This document shows positions 28,101 to 35,891 of a stretch of DNA of 64,000 bases, piece after piece. This stretch comes from Pedobacter sp. ISL-64 (GTDB lineage: Bacteria; Bacteroidota; Bacteroidia; Sphingobacteriales; Sphingobacteriaceae). The stretch spans positions 759,246 through 823,245 of the forward strand of contig NZ_JAGGPU010000006.1 in NCBI RefSeq assembly GCF_018613605.1. Reading direction: 5' to 3'. How positions within the stretch are numbered: position 1 is the stretch's first letter; each line of letters opens with the position of its first letter. The position numbers and the translations under genes were made by a program. The notes under the pieces were generated by a model that was given only the letters and a program-made list of their open reading frames with translations, did no database searches and had not been told where the DNA came from.

Positions 28101-28408
28101 GCAATGGCAACATTTTTGGGTTTATAGCCCACCAGTGAGAACAATAATTTGCCTGTTCTTGGCAATTTGATCGTATACCGTCCAAACTCGTCGGTAGATA
28201 TTCCACGGTTGGTACCCGAAACTTTTACGTTTACACCTGGCAGACCGCCCACAGTGTCTTTTACTATCCCCCTAACCGTTACATCCGTTTGTGCAGATAC
28301 TGTTAAGCTAGAAGTTGTAATTACTAAATAAATCAAAAATTTTAAGATTGACCTAAGGGTAATACCCTGCTGGTGTAGCGGGATTTTTTTCGGTAGTTTT
28401 TTCTTCAT
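25175..28408 (-). CDS. SusC/RagA-family TonB-dependent glycan transporter
   Basis: A 1077-residue outer-membrane transporter. An unusually long basic n-region precedes the signal peptide (cleavage near VSAQ). Then come a carboxypeptidase-regulatory-like domain (VTVRGIVKDTVGGLPGVNVKV), the SusC signature EEVAVVGFGTQKK, the plug (RVAGMIAYQRSGEPGADN, FNVLKDATASAVYGARG) and a 22-strand barrel ending in a terminal Phe (LNVSF). It imports oligosaccharides with energy from TonB-ExbBD. First gene of its operon, with a long leader of about 490 bases back to promoter A. Confidence 0.95.
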   Translation of the reverse strand: MKKKLPKKIPLHQQGITLRSILKFLIYLVITTSSLTVSAQTDVTVRGIVKDTVGGLPGVNVKVSGTNRGISTDEFGRYTIKLPRTGKLLFSLVGYKPKNVAIANYDKNAEGVYVINVTLSSDANSLEEVAVVGFGTQKKTSVISSITAINPKELKGPTSNLTTMMAGRVAGMIAYQRSGEPGADNAQFFIRGLGTFGAGKQDPLILIDGIESSQNDMARLQPDDISSFNVLKDATASAVYGARGANGVVLILTKSGVAGQTKFGFRAESSLSSNTKNFQFADNVTYMKLANEAALTRNRLAILPYLQTKIDATAAGENELLYPNNNWIEQLIKDYTTNQRYNINISGGGTKASYYIAGTYNIDNGVLKVADLNNFNSNIKLKNYSVRSNVNINLTNTTEAIIRVYGQFDDYTGPVGGGGATFNRAIWSNPVMFPAVYPASLSPYSNHPLFGNAISPRGGLYMNPYAEMVKGYQDKNASTLQTQIEIKQDLKFITPGLTARMMSYARRYSYFDISRAYNPFYYSATEQPDKSIGLTLINGGGALSIGPVGTEYLGYSEGKKDLNSTFYAEFSANYNRTFKEKHAVGVMLITTMRNYLAANPGSLQLSLPSRNQGVSGRATYGYDNRYLAEFNFGYNGSERFAENTRFGFFPSFGLGYIISNENYFKPLTSVINSLKLRATFGLVGNDQIGNDSDRFFYLSEVNMNNGTFGSSFGEDGLYYRDGISISRYSNPFITWEKSRQTNIGLDMTLFNSLNLTFDIYKNERSNILTDRTFIPSTMGLQASVRANTNKAESKGVDFSASYNKSFHNGMFLQMRGNFTYATNKILIYDEPSFSTKEAYRYHIGLPTTQSFGYIAERLFIDDAEAKNSPVQFAGVPGLDYGGGDIKYRDVNGDGIISDVDQVPIGLPTSPEIVYGFGGTFGFKGFDISAFLQGSARSSFFINPGNISPFVLNNETGNPNVTQNGLLEVIANSHWSEQNRDSYAFWPRLSPNFVNNNTRTSTWWMRNGSFLRLKSVELGYNLQTKLQKRLGLNSARVYVNATNLSSFSNFKLWDPEMGGNGLGYPVQTVYNLGLNVSF

Positions 28409-28905
28409 AAAAATGGTTTAAAAATGGTTAGCTATATCAATATCCGGCCAGATAGATTACCATCATCTTGCGCTCGTAGAGGCATTAGGCAGTCATCCAA
28501 TCGAAATATTCGTCAGTATGGTTTGGGAAATAGCACAATGCCCTTATCCCTGGCAATTGTTTTTGATTAGTGTGCTTTTTATTAAAAAGCACTAATGTTA
28601 TTTTATTTTGCCAGCGGTTTTAAAAAACGGAATGTTGAGTAGATTTAGCTTTCTTCATAATTTTGGTTTAAGGATGAATAATTTGTTAAGGGTAATACTG
28701 ATTTCAGGCAAACCTTCAATCAGCAATTAGTTAGACAGTAATGGGGTTATTTGTTTGTTTGTTTTAATCTTTTCATGATCGGTTAAAGGTTTAGGTTTTG
28801 CTTCTAAAAAACAGGATACAGCCGCTCTAAATTTGCTGCATCCATTAATTATTCTAGGTAGTTAATCTGGAATAATCTGGATCGATCTAATATTCTTATA
28901 CTTGG
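28409..28905 (-). other. Long 5' leader of the susC at 25175, with hairpin and 12-codon ORF
   Basis: About 490 bases between promoter A and the susC start; the other two susC leaders are about 130-150 bases. It contains a hairpin at about 28566-28597 (TTAGTG(T)GCTTTTT / AAAAAGCACTAA) without a T-run. A 12-codon frame at 28620-28658 (MKKAKSTQHSVF) lies behind TTAAACC, much as the real susC start lies behind TTTAAACC. It may be a leader peptide or a relic of a duplicated start. No other gene. Confidence 0.45.
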
Positions 28906-29047
28906 TTGAAACAAATTAACTATAAAAAAAGCGGTCGTAGTGAGGGGTAATACGGTAATAAGTAGGGGTTAAATTGTTATTTTTAGGCCATTTTCAGTGA
29001 TTTTAAGACTTTCAATAAAAATTAAACGTTTAATTGACGTTTAATTT
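28906..29047 (-). promoter_or_regulatory. Promoter A: bipartite regulatory site for susC-susD-DUF5000-DUF4998
   Basis: Read on the minus strand in the direction of transcription: a palindrome ATTAAACGTTTAAT with a second ACGTTTAA 11 bases on (29021-29047). About 80 bases further comes ACCCCTACTTATTACCG followed by TATTACCCCTC, in which the CCCC runs lie at 28965-28968 and 28944-28947, 21 bases apart. After 26 bases follows the -7-like TTAATTTG (TTTG at 28912-28915). A direct repeat spaced two helical turns suits an AraC-type dimer, so the HTCS is the likely binder. Promoters B and C share all parts. Confidence 0.75.
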
Positions 29048-29244
29048 AAAACACATATTCAAACCACTTTCCCTGTTAGGGTAAAAATTCGCTTGTACGA
29101 TCTGCTTTAGATCTGTCTTTTGAAGTGCTTATTTTGATTAAGGTGCAGCAATAAACGTTCTATACCGAAGATTATGGCTGAATAGCCATTTAGGCTGTAT
29201 CCTTGTAAGGAAGGTTCTGGTTAGATTTGTATATAAACAAAAAA

Positions 29245-29280
29245 CTCTCCTTATCTTTCTTTGCAGAAAGATAAGGAGAG
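29245..29280 (-). terminator. Terminator of the susC-susD-susC-susD operon
   Basis: Perfect 16-bp inverted repeat CTCTCCTTATCTTTCT / AGAAAGATAAGGAGAG with a 4-base loop, followed on the minus strand by TTTTTTG. It lies 25 bases past the last susD stop. Confidence 0.92.
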
Positions 29281-29305
29281 TAGTTAATCATTAAATTCAA
29301 ATGCG

Positions 29306-31051
29306 TTAATAGCCAGGGTTTTGAAGCATTGAAGGCATCTTCGAAACTTCCGACTGCGGAATTGGCATTAAATAATGTTGTGGATTAAATACGTGCTGAC
29401 GGATGGTATTCACCACCTGATAGGTATACACATTACCTGTTTTAGTAATATTGATTGCTTTATTAAAACCATTGTTCACATCAACAGCAATTTTCCATCT
29501 TCTAATATCGTTCCAACGGTGATCTTCATTCATCAGTTCGATGCGGCGTTCGTTCTGAATAACTGTTCTCATTTCATCAACAGACATATTGGCCTTTAAA
29601 CCATATAAATTATCAGCACCAGCTGTTATACCTGCTCTTTTACGAATGGCTAGTAGTTTGGGATATGCCAGTGCTGTTTGTCCGGTTTCGTTAATGGCTT
29701 CCGCATAGTTTAATAAAATCTCTGCATAGCGGATTAACGGCCAGCCCCTTTCTGTATTGAAAGAACTGTTGCTTGATATATTTTCGTCGCACATTTTGCG
29801 GGCATAATAACCCGTTGTTGTTGGTCCTGTCCCGTTTGAAGTATACCCATCAGTTGCAGCTCCATTATAGGTATTTACCACAATTTTAGTACTGGTTGTG
29901 GTACTGTAATACAGCGATTGATTGTAGATAATGGAATAACCAAATCTTGGATCGCGGTTTGTGTACGGGTTTGCTGCATCATAGCCAGAAGTAGGGTCGG
30001 TAATTGCTTTTCCATTTTTCATTGGAAAAGCTGTTGCCAGTTGCTGTGTTGGTGTAGAATTTTTTGCGCCTCCCCTTGATGGTGGATTATAATAACCTTC
30101 AAAATCACGGTTAGACGGTCGGTTGAAGCTGAAAATATACTCAGAATTAACCCGTTTTAAAAACACATTGTAAAAACCATAACCCGGAGCAGTTACATTA
30201 TCTTCGAACAAGCTGTAGGTGCCTGTATTAATTAATGTTTCAGCAGCGTCGGCTGCTTTTTGCCAACGTGCCACACTATAACTGGGATAACTTACAATTG
30301 GCTTTACAGCTGCCGATGCCTGGGTTATGGCGCCGCCATTAAACAACGGACTGGCAGCATACAATAAAACCCTCGATTTTAGTGCTAAACAAGCTCCTTT
30401 AGTTGCCCGGCCATAATCCTGTTCTGCATAATCAGTGGTAATGGGTAAAATATTTGCTGCAGCATCAAGCTCAGCCGTGATGTAATTAACGGATTCGTCA
30501 AATGATGACCGGGGAAGATCGATCACATCGGTAATGCCGTAAACATTATCACCTTCAAGCGGAATTCCACCAAAATTGATGAGCAGCAAGTGATAGTACC
30601 ATGCCCGCAAAAATTTCAATTCGCCGGTAATACGTTTCTTCTTCGCTTCTGAAAGTGGAATAACGGGCAATTTAGATAACATCAGGTTTACCCTGCGGAT
30701 ATTGGCATACGGGGTTGTCCAAAAATCAGGCAAACTACCCCCACTCCAAAAGTTGGTTGGCGAAAGTGTCCCATTGTACATGATCACCGCATTCTGCGTT
30801 GGTCCTGAATAGGCATATTCCGCATCATCGGTAGCCATTTCGGTATTTCCGTGACTGCTAAAACGCCCTTTTGCAAAACTATAAGACGAACTGCTATAAA
30901 TCTGGGTAAGAAAGCGGATAGATTTTAAACTATCTGAAAACACTGAAGCCTCAGTTTCTCCAGTATCCGCTTTACTATCTAAGAAATCGCTATTTTTTTT
31001 ACATGCTGCTATTGAAGCACATAAACATATCATTAATACTATTTTTTTCAT
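29306..31051 (-). CDS. SusD/RagB-family lipoprotein (second pair of the four-gene operon)
   Basis: A 581-residue SusD protein with a lipobox before Cys (SIAAC). It shows the N-terminal SusD-like region, helices RITGELKFLRAWYYHLLLINFGG, and the RagB end with MRTVIQNERRIELMNEDHRW and NDIRRWKIA, closing on NPGY. I start it at ATG 31051, 12 bases after the susC stop; the in-frame TTG three codons earlier is less likely. It is the partner of the SusC at 31064 and the last gene before a strong terminator. Sequence differs clearly from the other three SusD proteins, so it probably binds a different part or size of glycan. Confidence 0.93.
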   Translation of the reverse strand: MKKIVLMICLCASIAACKKNSDFLDSKADTGETEASVFSDSLKSIRFLTQIYSSSSYSFAKGRFSSHGNTEMATDDAEYAYSGPTQNAVIMYNGTLSPTNFWSGGSLPDFWTTPYANIRRVNLMLSKLPVIPLSEAKKKRITGELKFLRAWYYHLLLINFGGIPLEGDNVYGITDVIDLPRSSFDESVNYITAELDAAANILPITTDYAEQDYGRATKGACLALKSRVLLYAASPLFNGGAITQASAAVKPIVSYPSYSVARWQKAADAAETLINTGTYSLFEDNVTAPGYGFYNVFLKRVNSEYIFSFNRPSNRDFEGYYNPPSRGGAKNSTPTQQLATAFPMKNGKAITDPTSGYDAANPYTNRDPRFGYSIIYNQSLYYSTTTSTKIVVNTYNGAATDGYTSNGTGPTTTGYYARKMCDENISSNSSFNTERGWPLIRYAEILLNYAEAINETGQTALAYPKLLAIRKRAGITAGADNLYGLKANMSVDEMRTVIQNERRIELMNEDHRWNDIRRWKIAVDVNNGFNKAINITKTGNVYTYQVVNTIRQHVFNPQHYLMPIPQSEVSKMPSMLQNPGY

Positions 31052-31063
31052 GTCAATCAATTA

Positions 31064-34000
31064 TCAAAACGTAACACTTAAACCTAAATTGATCATTTTT
31101 TGCGGTGGATATTTAATCCTGTCCTGCCCTGTATTCGATTCTGGATCGAACTGATAACGTTTATCCAAGCTCGACCAGGTGAGGAGGTTATACCCATTGA
31201 GGTAGGTACGGATGTTCTGCACTTTTAATCTTTCGGTCAGCTTTTGAGGAAAATTATAACTGAACTCTGCATTTTTTAAGCGGAGATAATTCCCTGATAC
31301 CAACCAAAATGTAGATGGATAAGCAGAAGGACTGCTTAAACCAGGACTTAAAGAAAGCAATGGATATTGTGCTGCATCTCCCAGTGCTGGTGTCCACGAG
31401 TTTTGGTGGATCGAAGTTAAATTAGAGGAAAATGCCTGAATGGCTTCTGCCACCCCACGAACATTAAAGTTGGTTGCGGCCTGAAACAATAAACTTAAAC
31501 CGAAGTTTTTATAATTGGTTCGAAGTTCCAAACCGTAGTTTGTGTTTGGTAAGTTCGGATCTCCATTTATAGACATATCATAACCATCAATTTTACCATC
31601 ACCATTTAAATCGGCATATTTTAAATCGCCAATTCTTGGTGCGGTTTGAGGAACCGGACTTGAAGCAATTTCAGCTGCCGAAGTATAAAAACCAATCCAC
31701 TGATAGGTTAACATCTGGCCGATACTGTTACCTGTAAATGCCTGATAAGGATAAGCAGGAGTAGGTTCGTCGCGGTAAAGAATCTTGTTTTTGGCCAGTG
31801 AGTAATTTGCCCTCACAGAGAAATCAACATTGCCAATCTTATCTCTATAGCTGATTTCGATCTCACCACCCTGGTTTTGTACTTTACCCAAATTTACCGG
31901 TGGCAGGCCCACACCAAAAATTGATGAAACTGTACCTCTTGAAGTTAAAATATCGCTTCTTACATTGTGGAACAAATCGATTGAACCTGTGATCTTGCTT
32001 CCGAAGAGACCAAATTCCATCGCTACGTCTGTTTTCTTTTCCTTTTCCCAGGTTACATCATCATTACCCAATGTACCTTCTGAAATTCCGGTTTGTGTAT
32101 TGTCTGAATAACCAAAAGATGCATTACCTCCATTGCTGTAATTTTGCTGGTAGTAATAGTTAAAACCATCGCCGATGCGGTCGTTACCTACAATACCGTA
32201 GGAGCCTCTAAACTTTAAAAAATCGATGAACTTTACGTTATCCTTCCAGAATTTCTCGTTCGATACCACCCATCCGGCAGATGCCGCCGGAAAAAAACCA
32301 TACTTTTTCTTGCTCACGAAACGATCTGAACCATTGTAAGCCGCATTAAACTGAAATAAATATTTATCATCATAATCATAACCTACACGACCGGTATAAC
32401 CTTTAAAGTTGTTTGGCACAAAATTATAAACCGCATTATCATTGTATTTGATTACCGTATTGATATTGGTTAATGCTGTTCCATAAACGTGGTGGCTGTT
32501 AAAACTTCTATCGTAATTTAATATGGCCTGAGTAGTTAAATTCCTGATTGTACTGCCCGCCCCATAGCCGATAAAATATCTTCTTACACGATAAATATTC
32601 GGATCTCTGGGTTCGTAGGTATTGTTATCTGAATTGTAGATAAAAGATGGAAACTGATCTCTCGTCATACTTCTGGTATAATCGTAGGTACTTGCATAAG
32701 AAAGCACCCCTTTTATCGATAATCCTTTGGTAATAAAATCTAATTTCTGGTTTACATTGGCCACTAAATTCATGTTATTACCGTATTTACGGTTATAACC
32801 ATAATGCGTAATCCTTCCTACAATATTATTTTGATTGTAGTTCGGGTTCTCGTCTCTTTGCCACTTGCTATAGCCAAAACTTCCATCGGGATTGTAAACC
32901 GGATAATTAAATGGAGCTAGCGAAGCGAAACTTACATAATCGTAAAAGATATCGTTATAACCAAAAGCACTACCGATGTTATTGGTATTGGTTACGCCCA
33001 AATTACCATACAAATCGATTCTGATATCCATTGTATTGGTGGCCTTAATATCCAGATTTGAACGGTAATTGTACCGGTTATAGTAGAAATTGGAGTTTAC
33101 ACCCTGCTCTTCGCCGTAATTCCGCAACATACCATCCTGATATAGGAAACCCGCTGAAACAAAATACTTTACTTTTTCTGTACCGCCCGAGATATCAAAA
33201 TTACCTTTTACCTGGCTACTGAAATCTTTGAACAAAATCTTTTTCCAGTCGTTGTTAGGATGTCCGTATGGATCAGAACCATCCTGATATTTCTGTAAAT
33301 CAGTTTCGGTAAATCTTGGTGTCAAACCATCATTTGCCCTGGCCTGATTATATAACTTTGCCGATTCATAAGCATCTAAAAACTTTGGCATAACCGTAGG
33401 CTGCATTACACTGTATTCACTTCTAAAGGTAATCTGTGGTGTACCCAGTTTACCTCTACGCGTAGTAACAACCACCACCCCGTTTGCTCCTTTGATACCA
33501 TAAATCGCTGTGGTTGCAGCATCTTTAAGGATACTGATGTTTTCTACCTCGTTAGCATCAATGGCTGCAAACTGCTCCGGACTGTATTCAATGTCGTCTA
33601 CAATGATTAAAGGTGTGGTAGAACCGCCATTGTACGAACTGATACCCCTGATAAAAAATGTTGCACCATCTGATCCTGGTGCACCAGAACGTTGTTGAGA
33701 AAAGAAACCAGGTAACCTGCCAACCAAGGTATTTTGTAAACTGGCAGACGGATTTTGACGGATATCAGCTCCGGTTATGGTACTCATGGACCCTGTTAAG
33801 GTTATTTTTTTCTGTTTACCGTAGCCGATAACCACAACCTGTTCTAAGCCCTGTACATCATCTTCTAACTGTACGTTAACGGTTTTTCTGTTGCCAACCA
33901 CAACTTCTTTCGGAGTTGAGCCAACAAATGAAACCACTATGGTACCGCTTGTTCCCTTTAACCGGAGGGTATAATTTCCTTTTCCATCGGTAACTACCCC

Positions 34001-34153
34001 ATTGGTTGCTAAGCCTTTCTCTTTCACAGAAGCGCCTACTATAGGTCCTGTAGCATCGCTAACAGTTCCCGATACGACCTGGTTTTGTGCCATAACCAAA
34101 TTGGAGGTTAAAAGCACAAGCAACACCAGTAAATATTGATATATATGTTTCAT
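31064..34153 (-). CDS. SusC/RagA-family TonB-dependent transporter (second pair of the four-gene operon)
   Basis: A 1029-residue outer-membrane transporter. Signal peptide ending near VMAQ, carboxypeptidase-regulatory-like domain (VVSGTVSDATGPIVGASVKE), signature EQVVVIGYGKQKK, plug (LVGRLPGFFSQQRSGAPGSD, ISILKDAATTAIYGIKG), then the barrel ending LSVTF. It starts 30 bases after the preceding susD, without a terminator or a copy of the bipartite promoter, so it is read through from promoter B. Two SusCD complexes from one transcript suggests import of two related oligosaccharides from the same polymer. Confidence 0.95.
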   Translation of the reverse strand: MKHIYQYLLVLLVLLTSNLVMAQNQVVSGTVSDATGPIVGASVKEKGLATNGVVTDGKGNYTLRLKGTSGTIVVSFVGSTPKEVVVGNRKTVNVQLEDDVQGLEQVVVIGYGKQKKITLTGSMSTITGADIRQNPSASLQNTLVGRLPGFFSQQRSGAPGSDGATFFIRGISSYNGGSTTPLIIVDDIEYSPEQFAAIDANEVENISILKDAATTAIYGIKGANGVVVVTTRRGKLGTPQITFRSEYSVMQPTVMPKFLDAYESAKLYNQARANDGLTPRFTETDLQKYQDGSDPYGHPNNDWKKILFKDFSSQVKGNFDISGGTEKVKYFVSAGFLYQDGMLRNYGEEQGVNSNFYYNRYNYRSNLDIKATNTMDIRIDLYGNLGVTNTNNIGSAFGYNDIFYDYVSFASLAPFNYPVYNPDGSFGYSKWQRDENPNYNQNNIVGRITHYGYNRKYGNNMNLVANVNQKLDFITKGLSIKGVLSYASTYDYTRSMTRDQFPSFIYNSDNNTYEPRDPNIYRVRRYFIGYGAGSTIRNLTTQAILNYDRSFNSHHVYGTALTNINTVIKYNDNAVYNFVPNNFKGYTGRVGYDYDDKYLFQFNAAYNGSDRFVSKKKYGFFPAASAGWVVSNEKFWKDNVKFIDFLKFRGSYGIVGNDRIGDGFNYYYQQNYSNGGNASFGYSDNTQTGISEGTLGNDDVTWEKEKKTDVAMEFGLFGSKITGSIDLFHNVRSDILTSRGTVSSIFGVGLPPVNLGKVQNQGGEIEISYRDKIGNVDFSVRANYSLAKNKILYRDEPTPAYPYQAFTGNSIGQMLTYQWIGFYTSAAEIASSPVPQTAPRIGDLKYADLNGDGKIDGYDMSINGDPNLPNTNYGLELRTNYKNFGLSLLFQAATNFNVRGVAEAIQAFSSNLTSIHQNSWTPALGDAAQYPLLSLSPGLSSPSAYPSTFWLVSGNYLRLKNAEFSYNFPQKLTERLKVQNIRTYLNGYNLLTWSSLDKRYQFDPESNTGQDRIKYPPQKMINLGLSVTF

Positions 34154-34183
34154 GTTATGATCTTATATTGGATTTGTACTGAT

Positions 34184-35887
34184 TTACCAACCTTCGTTTT
34201 GAAGTAATAAACTGTTTTTGGTTGTTTCTGCGTAAGGTACCGGCATGTGGTAAAGTTTATTGGTAAAAACTGAAGTCACTACCGGAATATTTTCGTACGT
34301 GAAAGTGTTGTTGGCATTTTTGGTAATCTTAGTACCATTCAATGCTCCACTCAGTACGGTCGGTGCAATTTTCCACCTCCTGATATCCCAGAAACGGTGT
34401 TCTTCAAAAGCAAGTTCTACCCTTCTTTCATTCATAATCAGTGTTCTCATACTCTCCTGAGAGATCCCTACAGGAATGCCATAACGGGTGTTTGTGCCTG
34501 CTGTTATTCCTGCTCTGGTACGTAAAAGGATAATCTGCTTAACGGCATCTTCTGTTCTGCCTACCTCGTTTAATGCCTCTGCATAATTGAGTATAATTTC
34601 GGCATATCTGAAAATGATAAAATTATGCGATTGGTTGGTGTAAGTACTATTGGTAGCAAAATTTCCCATAAACTTGCGCATGTAGTAACCTGTACGGGTT
34701 TGCACCGTTGTTCCTCCTGGTTTATCCAAACCACCCTCGTAGGTTTGCACCCCTCTGTTTAACCAGTTTACGCCGTTATAAAAAATGGTATAATCTAACC
34801 GAAGGTCTCTGTTGGTATAAGGCGCCGCCGGATTGTAGCCCGATGCTGCATCGCTAATCGGCAATCCGCTCCGCATGGTAAATGCATTCACCAAATCGGC
34901 CGTCGGACTTGTTCTACCATTACTCAATGCAGGTGCTCCATAACCGGATGGTGCATTGGTGGTTTCTATACCCGTATTTACCGCAGCCTGTTTGCTCAGT
35001 ATAACTTCAGTATTTTTATTGGTTAAAAACACATTGTTAAATACAGGCTGGAGTTGATAATAATTTAAAGCATTAAGTTCTACCGCGGCATCAATTACTT
35101 TTTGCCAACGGGTAGCATCGGCTGTTGGATAACCTGTTAAGACTTTTAATGTTCCATTTGATTCTACACCGCCACCATTATATAAAGGACTTGCCGCATA
35201 TAAATAAGCCCTGCATTTTAACGCGATTGCTGCTCCTTTAGGAATTCTGCCCCAATCCGAAGTGGTATAATTTGCGCCTGTTTCTAATCTTAAGCTATCT
35301 TTAACTGCATCACATTCACTAATGATATAATTTATGCAATCAGCAAAACTATTTCTTGGCAATTCGAGGTTATCTTCGAGGGTAAAAACCTTATTGCCGA
35401 TTAATGGAACACCGCCATATCTTTTTAATAATTCGAAATATAACAATGCCCTAATGTACCTGGCCTCTGCTCTCCAATATTGTTTGGTAAGCGCAGCAAT
35501 CGGCACCACATTAATATTGGCCAGAAAAATATTGGCCGCTCTAATGCCGTAGTAACTGTTACCCCAATAAGGATCGGGATTGTTTAGCGTACTTATCCTG
35601 CCATTTGTAAAATATTCTACCTGGGTGTTGTTTCTTGATGGAATCGCATCTCCTGAAGCTGCATCTAAAAAATCGCCGTCTATCCGGTTAAAACCACTTG
35701 GCATATAGTTGTATACACTGTTTAAAAAGAAACCTGCCACAGTTCCGTTTTTATCCTGATCATCCCAAACTAAATCTGCCTGAATCCAATCGCGAGGTTC
35801 GGTTTCTACCTTTTTACATGAAGTAATGGCCATAGCCACCTGAAAACCAAATAGCGCAAGTATGATATATTGTTTAAAATTTTTCAT
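34184..35887 (-). CDS. SusD/RagB-family lipoprotein (first pair of the four-gene operon)
   Basis: A 567-residue SusD protein. The ATG at 35887 gives MKNFKQYIILALFGF and a lipobox before Cys (AITSC), and falls 4 bases past the susC stop; the frame extends upstream into susC but those codons are not the start. The core shows AEARYIRALLYFELLKRYGG and the C-terminal MRTLIMNERRVELAFEEHRF and WDIRRWKIA, ending NEGW. It pairs with the atypical SusC just upstream. Confidence 0.93.
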   Translation of the reverse strand: MKNFKQYIILALFGFQVAMAITSCKKVETEPRDWIQADLVWDDQDKNGTVAGFFLNSVYNYMPSGFNRIDGDFLDAASGDAIPSRNNTQVEYFTNGRISTLNNPDPYWGNSYYGIRAANIFLANINVVPIAALTKQYWRAEARYIRALLYFELLKRYGGVPLIGNKVFTLEDNLELPRNSFADCINYIISECDAVKDSLRLETGANYTTSDWGRIPKGAAIALKCRAYLYAASPLYNGGGVESNGTLKVLTGYPTADATRWQKVIDAAVELNALNYYQLQPVFNNVFLTNKNTEVILSKQAAVNTGIETTNAPSGYGAPALSNGRTSPTADLVNAFTMRSGLPISDAASGYNPAAPYTNRDLRLDYTIFYNGVNWLNRGVQTYEGGLDKPGGTTVQTRTGYYMRKFMGNFATNSTYTNQSHNFIIFRYAEIILNYAEALNEVGRTEDAVKQIILLRTRAGITAGTNTRYGIPVGISQESMRTLIMNERRVELAFEEHRFWDIRRWKIAPTVLSGALNGTKITKNANNTFTYENIPVVTSVFTNKLYHMPVPYAETTKNSLLLQNEGW

Positions 35888-35891
35888 GTGA

